A stretch of DNA of 64,000 bases from Iris pallida (Eukaryota; Streptophyta; Magnoliopsida; Asparagales; Iridaceae), in assembly GCA_029216955.1 (NCBI GenBank), contig JANAVB010033216.1, positions 6,557,638-6,621,637 of the forward strand, written 5' to 3'. A program made the position numbers and the translations under genes. The notes below the pieces were generated by a model, which was given only the letters and a program-made list of their open reading frames with translations, did not search any database and was not told the DNA's origin. How positions within the stretch are numbered: position 1 is the stretch's first letter; each line of letters opens with the position of its first letter. Shown one piece after another: positions 22,311-34,830 of the stretch.

Positions 22311-23393
22311 TCAAGCGGGAACGGGTGGATCCCTCGCAGCGGTTGGATCGAACAAGTAAGGGTGTCTCTCCCTCATGTCCGACTTCCTCTCCTAAGTAGA
22401 TTCACCTGGGGAGTGACGGCTCCAAGCTACTCGTACTAGGGGTATAACCTTGTTCCTCAGCCTCTTCTCTCTCCTGTCTAATATCTCCACTGGCTGCTCA
22501 GAAACTGTAAGGCTCGGTCCGACCTCCAACTCTGTATGATCTAGCACATGACTGGGGTCCGGAACATATCTTCTCAGCTGAGATACATGAAAGACATCGT
22601 GAACTCCTGCTAGGTAGGGTGGAAGTGCAACCCTGTAAGCTACCTCTCCAATCCTGCCAAGTATCTCGAACGGCCCGATGTATCTGGAGCTCAGCTTCCC
22701 TCCTCGTCCGAACCGGATCGTCCCTCTAGTAGGTGATATCTTCACTAGCACCATATCACCATCTGCGAACTCCATCGGTCTGCGACTAGCATCAGCCCAG
22801 TATTTCTGCATGTCCTGAGCTACTCTGAGCCTGTCTCTGATCATCCCGACTTTCTCTGCTGCATCCGTGATCATCTCTGGCCCAAGCATAACTCTGTCTC
22901 CAATATCATCCCAAAAGAGCGGTGTGCGGCATCGTCGTCCATAAAGCGCCTCGAAAGGAGACATACCGATACTGGCTTGGTAGCTGTTATTGTATGAAAA
23001 CTCTACCAAGTGCAGATGGCTCTCCCATGATCCTTCGAAGTCCAGCACACAGGTCCTCAGCATATCCTCCAGTGTCTGTATCGTCCTCTCGGACTGCCCA
23101 TCTGTCTGCAGGTGGTACGCCGTACTGAACTTGAGCCTGCTGCCCAACTCCTCCTGCAAGCTCCTCCAGTAATGGGATGTGAATCTGATGTCTCTGTCTG
23201 ACACGATGCTCACCGACACTCCGTGTAGGCGAACTATCTACTGCATGTATAGCTCCGCCAACTTCTCGGTGGAAAGCCCCACCTTGAAGGGTATGAAGTG
23301 CGCACACTTCGTCAGCCTGTCCACGATGACCCAAATGACATCCTTCCCTCCTTGGGAACGAGGAAGCCCTGAGATGAAGTCCATCGTAATATG
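22311..23393 (-). pseudogene. pol: E1 pol: integrase core and C-terminus with chromodomain
   Basis: The sense frame starts in the integrase catalytic core: Asp in TMDFISG, Asp in VSDRD, Glu in [12 protein letters not shown]. It continues through the [13 protein letters not shown] region to a C-terminal chromodomain-like segment ([14 protein letters not shown]) ending at 22311. A chromodomain after integrase defines chromoviruses and is thought to direct insertion into heterochromatin. Two premature TAG codons are seen: one before IVRLHGV and one in the chromodomain, at 22389-22391, where a Trp is expected. The N-terminal integrase part lies beyond the copia solo LTR; removing that insert rejoins the frame at HITMDF. 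Confidence 0.88.
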
Positions 23394-24662
23394 TGATGGA
23401 ACTGGGGATTCCCAGGACCCTTCCTTTGGTGTGCGTATTGATCGATAGAAAGTTAAACAGATCTAATACGTGTTCTAACCCTTCATAGGCAGAAACTAGG
23501 GTTCACGAATTATACCTGCGGCGAAAAGGAGACAAGTAATTCCTAGCAATCTCGAGCGGACGACCCTAAGATCTTCTGCACGTATTCCTTTCTCGAGTTG
23601 GACGTCGTGTGGGCGATGATCTCCCAATATTTTCTTCTCCATGGCAGCACTCTCTTTCTCTCCTTACGTGAATCACGAATTTAGAAAAAATTTTAGATTT
23701 CTGATCAGTAATCTGGCGGCCAGAGAATAGAGGATATATATAGGCTACGGCAGGGACCATGAGGAGAAATTAGGGTTAGGCCTCCTAACGGATCTGGATA
23801 TCCCGTGTTCAGCCCGAACACACAATCCAGGCCCATTAACAATAGCCCGGTCCACTAATAAGCTATTGTTGCACTACCTCCCTAATCCCAAATTATGTTT
23901 GTAGGCTCCTTTTATTATATGCTCGTTTGGCTCCCCATGTTAAGATATCGTATGTCCGTCGATCAAATTAAGTTACTGACAACTATATTGATTCGACATC
24001 TTTTATCCTTAAGTAGTACCGCTCAACTTTATTTGTCATGTCGAATATAATCCACCTGCAGGGTTTACATGACAATCCTTATGAGCTCCTTAAGAGGACA
24101 TCATCAACCCGATGTATCGGGACATGGATTCCATTTATAATCAACAGCCCATCATACATACAATATTATTACCCAATTCATAGAGGTTGTTGATCCATAA
24201 TGAATCTCACTCTTTATGAGTCAAAGTAATGCACATTGCATATACATGTCCGTTATTATATCCGGATTAAGAGTACAAGCATCCATAATAACAGAGGTGT
24301 TTGTTCTCTTATGTAGTCAGTACAAAGAGAACAACCTCAAGTGGTCCTGTTCAATACACACAAAGTGTACTAGTGTAAACCTATAGTCAAGATAGACTAA
24401 TACCAGATTATACTACAACTTTTCTAATAGATTGTCCAAGTCTATCTAGGTTGTGAACTATTTATATACTCCATAGGAAACTGATAATATGATCTTCTGT
24501 GTGACACCACACACCATATTATCTACAATATAGAATATCAGACATTTGCATTAACACTTGCAACAAATACAATATGCAAACATTTGCCCATATGATTCTC
24601 ATTCAAAATTTAAGGAAATAAGGTTACTACAAAAGTGATACTTTTAGTATATAACCCTAACA
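23394..24662 (-). mobile_element. Copia-type solo LTR inserted in E1 integrase
   Basis: A 1269-bp non-coding block reads in sense TGTTAGGGTTATATAC ... CAGTTCCATCA and is flanked by exact duplications ATATG (23389-23393 and 24663-24667). TGTTAGGGTTATATACTAAAAG-like starts are typical of copia LTRs. It has no internal region or primer site, so it is a solo LTR left by LTR-LTR recombination. Confidence 0.85.
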
Positions 24663-24667
24663 ATATG

Positions 24668-27030
24668 TTCCCACTTCCACTCGGGAATGGGTAACGGCTG
24701 CAACAAACAAGCTGGCCTCTGGCGCTCCGTCTTGACCTGCTGGCAAACTAAGCATCTCGAGATAAAACGTGATACATCCCTCTTCATCCCGTGCTACCAA
24801 AGATGTTCCTGCAAGTCACGGTACATCTTGTTAGCACCAGGGTGAATAGAATATCTCGATCGGTGTGCCTCCTGCAAGACTGCCTCTACCAGCTCTCCCT
24901 TCGGCACGCACAATCGGCTGCCATGTCTCAAGGATCCATCCTCTGCTATCGTGAAGTCATCCAGCAATCCAGCTAAAGCCTGGGGTCGAAGTCTGCGAAG
25001 GCTCTCATCTGTAGACTGTGCCTCCCAGATCTGCTCCATCAAACCTGACTGAATGTCAAGCGCCATCATCTGTATCACTGATCCTGGCCGAACTAGCTCG
25101 ATACCGAGCTTCTCCAGATCTTCCCGCAAATACCGATCAATCATTAGGTACCATGCCATCGGATGCCTGCTCAGCGCATCCGCCACCACATTTGCCTTCC
25201 CGGGGTGATACTGTAAATCAATGTCGAAGTCTTTCATCAACTCCAACCATCGTCTTTGCCTCATATTCAGCTCTTTCTGCGTGAACACATACTTCAAGCT
25301 TTTGTGGTCAGTAAAGATCTCCACACGCTCTCCGTATAAGTAATGTTTCCATAACTTGAGTGTAAAGATCACCGCAGCTAACTCTAGGTCATGGGTAGGA
25401 TAATTTCGCTCATGAGTCCGCAATTGCCTAGATGCATAAGCAATCACTTTCCCATGCTACTGTAGGACACATCCTAGCCCCTTCCCAGAAGCATCGTTGT
25501 ATATGGTGAAACCTCCAGAACCTGAAGGTAAAGTCAGAACTGGAGCGGTCGTCAGCCTCCTCTTCAGCTCCTCAAACGCTGCCTGGCAGTCCTCTGACCA
25601 GATGTACTCTGCGTCCTTTCGCGTCAGCTTCGTCATGGGTTCAGCTATCCTAGCAAAGTCCTGGACGAACTTTCTATAATAGCCTGCTAAACCAGAAAGC
25701 TCCTGATCTCTGAAACTGACGTCGGAGCCTTCCACGTCTCAACTGCAGCAATCTTCCTGGGATCCACCGAGATTCCATCTCCAGTGACTACATGGCCGAG
25801 AAACTCCACTCGGTCTAAAAAGAACTCGCACTTCGGCAATTTGGCAAACAATCTCTTCTGTCTCAGAATCCCCAAAACTATCCGCAAGTGCTCTGCATGC
25901 TCCTCTGGCGTCTTCGAGTATATCATGATGTCGTCGATAAACACTACGACGAACTTATCCAGATACTGGTGAAATGTCTTATTCATCAAATTCATAAAGA
26001 CAGCTGGCGCGTTTGTGAGACCAAATGGCATCACCAGAAACTCGTACTACCCGTACTTCGTGTTGAATGCCGTCTTCTGGATGTCTGTTGCCCTAACCTT
26101 CACCTGGTGGTACTCGGATCTCAAGTCTATCCTGGAAAACACCTTCATCCCGCTCAACTGGTCGAACAAATCATCTATCCTGGGCAGAGGATATTTGTTC
26201 TTGATGGTGATGGCATTCAAGGCCCGGTAGTCAATACACAACCGGACTGTACCATCCTTCTTAGGCACAAAGAGCACTAGCGCTCCCCATGGAGAAGCAC
26301 TGGATCGAATGAAACCCTTTTTCAACAGGTCATCAATCTGCTCTTTCATCTCTACTGCCTTCTTGGGATTCACTCTATAGCAAGCCCGGGATACTGGTGA
26401 TGAACCCGGCACTAAATCTATGGTGAACTCCACATCTCTGTCAGGCGGAAGCCCTGGAAGATCCTTTGGGAATACATCCATAAACTCCCTGATGATAGGG
26501 TATGGCGGTGCTACGTCCCCAGCACAACAGTTCGGCTCTAGGCTGATCTCCGGCCCTGTCCTCCTGATACTGAATGGTGCTGTGCCTGGGGGACTGAACA
26601 AAATACTGCCCTCATGACAGTCTATAGATGCATGGGCATAGCTAAGCCAGTCCATCCCCAATATGATATCATAACCGGGGAGTGGCATCACAAAGAATCG
26701 TCCCCTGAACTCTCTCCCGGCTATAAAAATAGAACATCTATAGATAGATCTAATAGGCACTGGTCCTCCTCCCGTCATCACTCTACTAATCTCCGCAGTA
26801 GGTGTAGCTACTAGATGGTGTTTATGCATAAACTCTAATGATAGAAAGCTATGAGATGCACCAGAATCAAACAAACATAGAGCTAGAAAAGTATGCAAAT
26901 AAATATGACCTGTGATGACGTCAGCTAAGTAATCTGGCTCTGAAACCTGCTCCGGCTCCGGCTCGAGAGCTAGACTATAAACCTTCCCCTGAGGTCCCTT
27001 CTGCTGCTGCAGATGCTGCCCAAACCTCTG
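24668..27030 (-). pseudogene. pol: E1 pol: protease, reverse transcriptase, RNase H, integrase zinc finger
   Basis: From high to low coordinates: aspartic protease ([10 protein letters not shown]), RT ([17 protein letters not shown], then [12 protein letters not shown] with the catalytic DD), RNase H ([29 protein letters not shown]), and the HHCC integrase finger ending RCLVCQQVK. At least three in-frame TAG stops interrupt it: near 26046 after NTKYG, near 25456 after GCVLQ, and near 24792 after QEHLW. A small frame break lies near 25687-25735. RT motif DLRSEYHQ has Glu where Gly is usual. This was the enzyme source of an autonomous element but is now inactive. Confidence 0.9.
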
Positions 27031-27442
27031 CTACTGAGTCGGAAGCGGTCCTCTAGGTCCCTTGGCTACTGGGCATTCCCGTATCATGTGGGTGGCAGAC
27101 CCACAAACTAAGCACTGCTTCAACCTCTTCCTGCAGATGGAGTAATCATGCCCGGGTCTTCCGCAGAAAGAATATATAGCTCCCTTCGGCTGCTGCTGCT
27201 GATGTCGGGGTCCCGGGGCTCTAACTGGCGGGGTCTGATGATGTGATGTAGGGGGACGATAAGTCTGCTGGGGTGGCGTCGGTGCTCTCTGCTGGAAAGC
27301 CTGACGCTTGGACGGTCCCTCATGATGTACAGAAGCCGGCCTCTTGCTAGACAGAAGACGCTCCTCGATGCTCCGGGCCAACTCTAGGCTCTGGTAGTAG
27401 TCAGTCGTACCGTTCGCCACTATAAGAATGCCAATGTCTGGA
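27031..27442 (-). pseudogene. gag: E1 gag, C-terminal part with zinc knuckles
   Basis: It continues the Gag frame from the far side of the solo LTR (27443-30563). It has a Pro/Gln/Arg-rich linker, then two CCHC knuckles. The first has Tyr for its first Cys (YSFCGRPGHDYSIC); the second is intact (CLVCGSATHMIREC). A TAG at 27031-27033 ends the frame before the protease. Confidence 0.85.
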
Positions 27443-30400
27443 TGTCACGACCCGCACCCGCTTTTCGGATACGAGACGTGTCCAAGCCAGCCTACGCCGC
27501 AGAGTCGGCGGTAGAACGCTGTCAAGCCCGCAAGAAATAAATGCTCAAATGTCACATTGCTGCTCATTCACAATTCTAATTTATTACAACAGTTACAACA
27601 TTTATATTTAAAGGAAAATACAAAGTTTTACAATTAATGAAGTGATACAATGGCTATCTAATTCTAGGTTGGCTTCAGCATACCCAAGTTCTCCCAGTGC
27701 TAAGAATGATCGCGGCTAAACCTGAAAAATATTGGTTATCCAGTCAGGATTGGAACAAGTACACAAACCGACGACAATGCAAAACATAACAGAATTAACA
27801 AGACATGAAAATAGCATATGAGATATGAAAGCTGGTAAGAAACAGATGACATAGCACGATAGAGAAGTAAACAAGGAAAAACTAATAAAAGACATCTATC
27901 TAGGTGGTGTGAAATATCCGTTTCGATATGTGGACGGCTAGGGGTAAATAAGGCACACTGCACGTGTCGTACGCAGCGGCTAGCATTCACGAAAAGACAA
28001 TGGGATAGTTCTGGGTAGTCCACATGTATACTAAGATATTTTTCCTCCCGACAACTCCGTGTGACGAGCGTGTCAACAAGCAGCAAGATATATGTAAAGA
28101 CATGAAATGAAAAGACTACTATGAATCGGAAAGCAATCAGAAAGTGCACTTGCCTGAGGTCCTTAGCTGGAGAAACCAATAATAAATACCACTCACGAGC
28201 CACAATCAATCAACACATGCAAAAGTCTCCGGATGCTGAAATAAATAGTACTAACGTTCTCAGAATAGTCAAATTAGCTAGGATTGCCTGTCCTTAAGTC
28301 CAATTCTGGACACAGGGGCAAAACGGTAATTTTGGGCAAAAACGATGTCCGCCGTTGGACCCGTTTTGCACTGAAAAGCGTGCCAGAGTCAACGGTCTCT
28401 AAAGTCATTAAACTATATGTCTACAGATCCGGTTTTCCGATACAAATCCAACCGTATGTCCAGAGTTGGATTCCGGCAAGCCGTACACAAAATCGCCCGT
28501 TGAGTGGGACCGTGGGGCCCACAAAACGACGTCGAATTCAACTGTCTCAGAATTGGACCAAACTTGGCATGCAGGACCAGAAAAACGATACGGTCCTGTT
28601 GGCGCAAGTTTTGTCTCGATCTGACGAGCGTGCACGAAGTAATTGGAAAATTTGCAAAGTGCACGATACGGTGAATTTCGACGGATACGCATCAAATTCG
28701 TCGCGCACACGCGACCAATTTGAATTCCGTCAAAGCCCACACGACCACGAAGCCGTTACGCAGCTTTTGATGCCTTCGGTGCACGACCACGTCGTCCGGA
28801 TTGGCGTGACGCACGTCGTGTGGATGAATTTCTAATTTTTGAAACCAGGTTTTTGGTCAACTTGAGACGCCGATCTCTCGACGCTCAATCGATCTAATCG
28901 ACTTCTACAAAATGGTTTGCAGAGCCGTATAGGTTCTCTAAAACTGTCTTTAATTAGTTTTTGAAATCCTCTAATGATCGGTTCAGAAAACGACTGCCAA
29001 GTTGGGTTGAGAGACTGCCAAGTACTCTGTTTTAGAACAGGTTTTCGATGATTTTTGACTCGATTTCTCTCGAGTCTCGGATCACTAGAAATCAAACTAT
29101 TTAACAAGGATTTAAGTGGGTTATATCGAGATCGTACCAGAGCAATTGGTTTGGAAAATCATCGAACGAGGGTGGAGAAAACGCGAAGTTGCGCTTTCTG
29201 CCCACTGCTGCTGCGCGCTCACTGTCCGGTCCGCGCGCACGCGGGCCTTTTCGGCCGGCGGCGGCGCCGCGTTCAGGCCGAAAGGGTCGCTAGGGTGGCC
29301 GCTCGATCGTGTTCACAGGGCGTGGGGTCGGCGGTCAGGCGTTAGGGTTGGCGGGGCGGCGGCGTTCGATGGTTTTAGGTTTGACGAGTTCTCGATGGTT
29401 TATATATACTCTGAGTATATATGTTCGGTTATGGGCTGTTCCGCTCGGTAAGGGGACTCACTGTGTTCAGGGAAAAGTAAGGCTCGGGTTTAACCCTGAG
29501 CTGCTGTGCGGATCAGTCGGGGTTGAGGAGTCCCACTGGCTGGGTGTTGTTGGAGTAGTTGTGGGGGTGGGCCGGCTTTGGTTAACAACTGCTGTTCCTT
29601 TCTATCTCTATTCAGCAACAGTATTTATTGGTAAAGTCATAATTAAGTGACTGTACTGGAACATGCCCAAACGACAGATACAAATTGCCAAAAGACCGAT
29701 AACACTTTCTGATTTGATGTATTAATATAAAGATACATGGAGTAATAATTGAAGTTCATGCTTTGAAGTTGCCACTCCAAAACCATCCATGTCCATGTCA
29801 TAAATGAATAAATAAGTAGAGCAGTGGACTACTAATACTTCATGAATCTAAAAGTTCTTGTGCATCTACTTGGCAACTGCATGACATTAAACCCATTAGA
29901 ATCATAATAATAACAGAGGCCACCACCATTTGCACTTGTTGCTTTAGCCAGTGGTACAAGTCATATTTGCGAGGGCCGAGTGTTTATTGTGTACATATTT
30001 TCTTTCCTTCATTATTATCTCCATACATATATATGTATATATATACACCTACGCACATTTTATATTATTATACCTATATATATACACGTACACACATATA
30101 TAATTATTGTATATATTTATACACATATACACACATATATAGCTATTTTATATATTTAGATTTACGCACACATATATTAATATGAGCTCCTATATATAAA
30201 TAACTATACAGTTAATATACCTTTATATAATAAATACCAATTATTTATGAAAATAAATAATAACACATTAAAACAAATTGCCAATACATATATGCAGTTT
30301 ATGTATATATATATATATATATATAAATACACACACATACATATATTTATCCTTTTGGTAAAGAATAAATTTAATAATAACTAATAAAAATAAATTGTTT

Positions 30401-30563
30401 ATTCTCAACATACACAATAATAATATCAATATTATATAACCTCAACAAAATAATAACGAAAATTAATAAGCCAATCATTAATTATTTATAAACTCTAAAA
30501 TCCCCATTTAAATAAAATATATAATAGTAAAATATTTCAAAATTTTCGGGAAGGGGAGTTACA
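27443..30563 (-). mobile_element. Gypsy solo LTR inserted in E1 gag (3121 bp)
   Basis: Sense termini are TGTAACTCCCC ... GGGTCGTGACA, flanked by exact CTGGA duplications (27438-27442 and 30564-30568). Structure follows the other gypsy LTRs here: an AT-rich start with microsatellites (about 29990-30560), a GC-rich leader (about 29160-29350), and a distal half holding the module shared with 36380-36900 and 62560-63060. The 183-residue frame at 28284-28835 is antisense to the LTR and not a recognised protein. Confidence 0.88.
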
Positions 30564-31389
30564 CTGGAACTAGACCATGGCAAAACCTACGGGTCATCTC
30601 CTCTGGATCTGCAACCAGACTAGGAGCAAAACGGCTCAGGCGACTAAACTCTGCCGCGTACTCGTCAACAGAACGGTTCCCCTGCTGGATGTTCTGGAAT
30701 CGTAGCCCCATGGCTACTCTAGCAGTGGTCGAGAAGAATTTTTTCTTGAAATGGGTCTTGAACTGATCCCAAGTGGCTCTCCCTCTCGCAAATAACGGCT
30801 CATTCCGGAACCAGACTCCTGCCAAGTCTATCAGCAGAAATCCCGCTGTCTCAACCTGGAGGTCACCCGGCATCCTGACTCCTAGGAGCTTCCTCTCTAC
30901 CGAATCTAGCCAGTCGTCTGCTACTACTATGCCCTCAGTCCCTGAGAACTCCTTGGGATTCAGACCCATGAAGTCCTTGATCGTCCCCGCTCTCTGCCGT
31001 GGCTCTACAGGTGGTAGGACCATGGGACGTCCCTCAGAACGCTGCATGCTCTGGCGGAGTAGGGTAGTCTGCTCCTGATGGGTTGTTAGGAACCCCTGGA
31101 TCATAGTGAGCAGCTGGTTCCCGTCGAGTGTGACGGAAGCCTGGGTAGGTATGATGATAGGGGATGGTGGGAGTATCGGGGCCTGCTGGAACTGGGATGT
31201 GAAAGGTGGTGGAGGCATCTGGGTCTGTGGATCTGTGGAGTGGGGGAGTGTGGTAGGTGGAGGTGGGGGTGTATCAGTCAACTGGTCAGCTGACTGGATA
31301 GGGAGTGCACCATTCTCAGGTATAACATACTGGGACGAACGAGTAATAAAAAATAAAAAAGACTTATATGGACTTGTTAAAGTAAGCAA
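30564..31389 (-). pseudogene. gag: E1 gag, N-terminal and capsid part
   Basis: It encodes about 270 residues: a Pro-rich N-terminus, then the Ty3/gypsy Gag capsid region (roughly residues 130-275), containing ADDWLDSVERKL and SVDEYAAEFSRLSRFAPSL. The latter is nearly the same as in the gag-only element. The frame is open from TTG at 31389 with no upstream ATG, so the true start is unknown or lost. It stops at the solo LTR; removing that insert and one CTGGA rejoins the frame with 27442. Confidence 0.85.
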
Positions 31390-31556
31390 TCATAGGCAAG
31401 AAAATCTAATTATAATAGCAAGCATGTGATGTTTTCCTATGTTGCAATCCTAGCATTCCTCTAGGTGTTCTAAGCGTCATTCCAAATGTTGTCTAATTAC
31501 CTTACCTAATTGTAGGCATGCTTGGTACAATAACGTAACCAAACAATTTAGTCAGG

Positions 31557-31573
31557 ACCTGCATGGGCCACCA
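31557..31573 (-). promoter_or_regulatory. E1 primer-binding site matching tRNA-Ile(AAU)
   Basis: The plus strand reads ACCTGCATGGGCCACCA, i.e. the tRNA 3' end itself; the sense strand is its complement. It lies 9 bp inside the 5' LTR and is identical to the sites at 11027-11043 and 40591-40607. Confidence 0.75.
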
Positions 31574-33483
31574 CTAAAAACATGTCACGACCAGCTACCC
31601 AAATTGTTGGGCCAGGCCGAGTCATGCCCAGCCTACGTTTGATATAAAACGTAGTAAGCTGTTCTAAAGACAACAGGATAAGACTAAAATGTGCTAACAG
31701 TTCTATAAGTGAATAAAAGTCATAAATGCTCCAAACACAAAAGTCGTATCATATAGTAAAATGTCCAAAGTACAAGTCTGAAATGTAAAACTGGATACAT
31801 GTCCAGTTATAAAATATGTAGCCTAATACATGATTACTCTCAAAAGTCTAAAAGCAAAAGACAACTAGGCGAGGTTCCCCGCAGGAACATCCTCGTAAAG
31901 TAGAGCCGGGTCCTCGGCAGTACCTCCATAATATGTGTCGCAGAGTAACTCCTCCTCAGTAAGGACACCTACAACGTTATCCTGTCAGGACAGGAGCAAG
32001 TACTGAATCTAGCAAACTAGCATATGAAACATGGAAATGAACATAAGAGAAAATAACTGGAAACATGGCATCACATAGTCTATCATGGCAAGGACACATA
32101 TGTCATAGAGACAGATGTATATGTAATGTTTAAAACTGTAGCAGGTACGTGATCGTCAATAGGTGTAAAATGTACTGTGGTACAAGTACATAAAATGTAC
32201 TTCCGTACAAGTAAAACAAGCGACAGATGTACATATGTACAAATACAGCTGGTACGCCTACGACAAGGTATACATATGAAATGTCAACCTTGCTCGGTAC
32301 GTACGTACGAGTAAGGGAGAATGATCACGTACGCTACTAACAGTTTTCCCATAACCCATATTCTAATCATGTGAGAGATACATAAAAACTGTTCTAAGCA
32401 TGGTAGTAATGGAAAGTACAACATGTGATATTTTAACTTGCTACCCCAAGGATCAGCATTTAACATGGTTGGATTAGCAGTTCATTTATGTAACAGTATG
32501 TAAAGTTTGTAGAAAGTACTTGCCTCTAGCAAAGCAAAGCAAAGCAAAGCAAAGCAAAACAAGCTGCGATAAAAGTGCTATGGATGTCCGGTAACTCGTC
32601 ACTGTAGAAATAAATGTAGTAACTTAGTTTTTACACTAAGCTAAAATGCTAAGGCACTAATTGGTGCAACACGACTTGTGACTGGGCACCTAGCCAAAAT
32701 AATGATTTTTGCATAGAAGACCCATGTGTGGTGACACACTACTATAACTAACTTTCTAGGGTCTTTACACTAGTGAGGGGTGGGGTTCAACACGGCAAAA
32801 ACTCAAAATAACACAAAAAGTTACAAGTCGTAATTAATCAATAAATAAATCAAATGACCATTATTTTTTAACAATTTTTGAGATAGACAAAAAGCTTAAT
32901 TTTACATAAAATAAAGTTCCAAGATGATCCTTGCTAATTATAGAAATTTATTATAATTTTTCTGGAATTTATTAACCAGTACAAGTATTTTATAAAAATC
33001 AGTTTTTCCTAAGTATACAGAAAATGAGTTTTGGTTTCATATGCCAAACTAGTGGCAAAACAGTAAATTAAATACTATAAAAATTATACTAAATTAGCTA
33101 AATTAACATAGTATCTAAATACTATTTTTCAGAATTTTAACAGTACTTTAAGTATTTTTAGAAATCCAAAAACAGAATTGCACACAATTGAAATTAAATA
33201 ATTAATTATCTGCGTATTTTGTCTATGTACATAATTTGAACCAAAGTTCAAATACAGGATCCAAGGCCATGAATCAAGTCCAATATGACTTGTACAGGTC
33301 TTGAATGTGTGAAAACATATTTGGGCCCAAAAATCCATGCTAGGCTTGGATACCAAATGGTTGCAGTAATTTAATACACTAAAATACAATTTGGTAAAAA
33401 GTGCAAAATAAATATTAACATTTGATAAGGTAAAATTATGCATAGTGAATATATACATACATATGTAAAAAGTACATATATAT

Positions 33484-34358
<875 letters not shown>

Positions 34359-34830
34359 CAGAAAAGAAAAAGAAAAAGAAAAAAGAAAAAAGAAAAAGAA
34401 AAAGAAACAGAAACAGAAAAAGGGGGGCTCGAACTCGAGCCAGAGCGCAGGGGTTTTAAGTTGGGTCGGGCTAGCCAGGGGGTCAGCCCGAAGCTTGTGT
34501 TAAGGGTTAGGTTTTTGTTTATTTTCTTTCTGTTTTAGTTAAAAATAATAATAACCCGAAAATCAACTCTGTGTCCTGACTGTTTGGAACACAGAGTCTA
34601 CGTGTCCGTGCTATGCACGACACGTACAAGTCATGAAACGCGTGTCCAAGCACAGCGTTAGGTTCGTCGTGTCCTGGCGAGTCTCGTGCGTGAAAACGAG
34701 ACACGCACGACACGATTCGAGTCCTGATACTTACGTGTCCGACGGTTGATGGGGGTTTCGAAAGTCATGGACGGCGGAGAAGGCGATGGGGTGGTGGCGC
34801 TCGGGTGGCGATCGACTCGCCTCGGCGTGG

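Noticed and set aside
28284..28835. 183-residue plus-strand frame
   Set aside because: It is antisense within a solo LTR, has no known domain, and the matching module in other LTRs does not keep this frame open.
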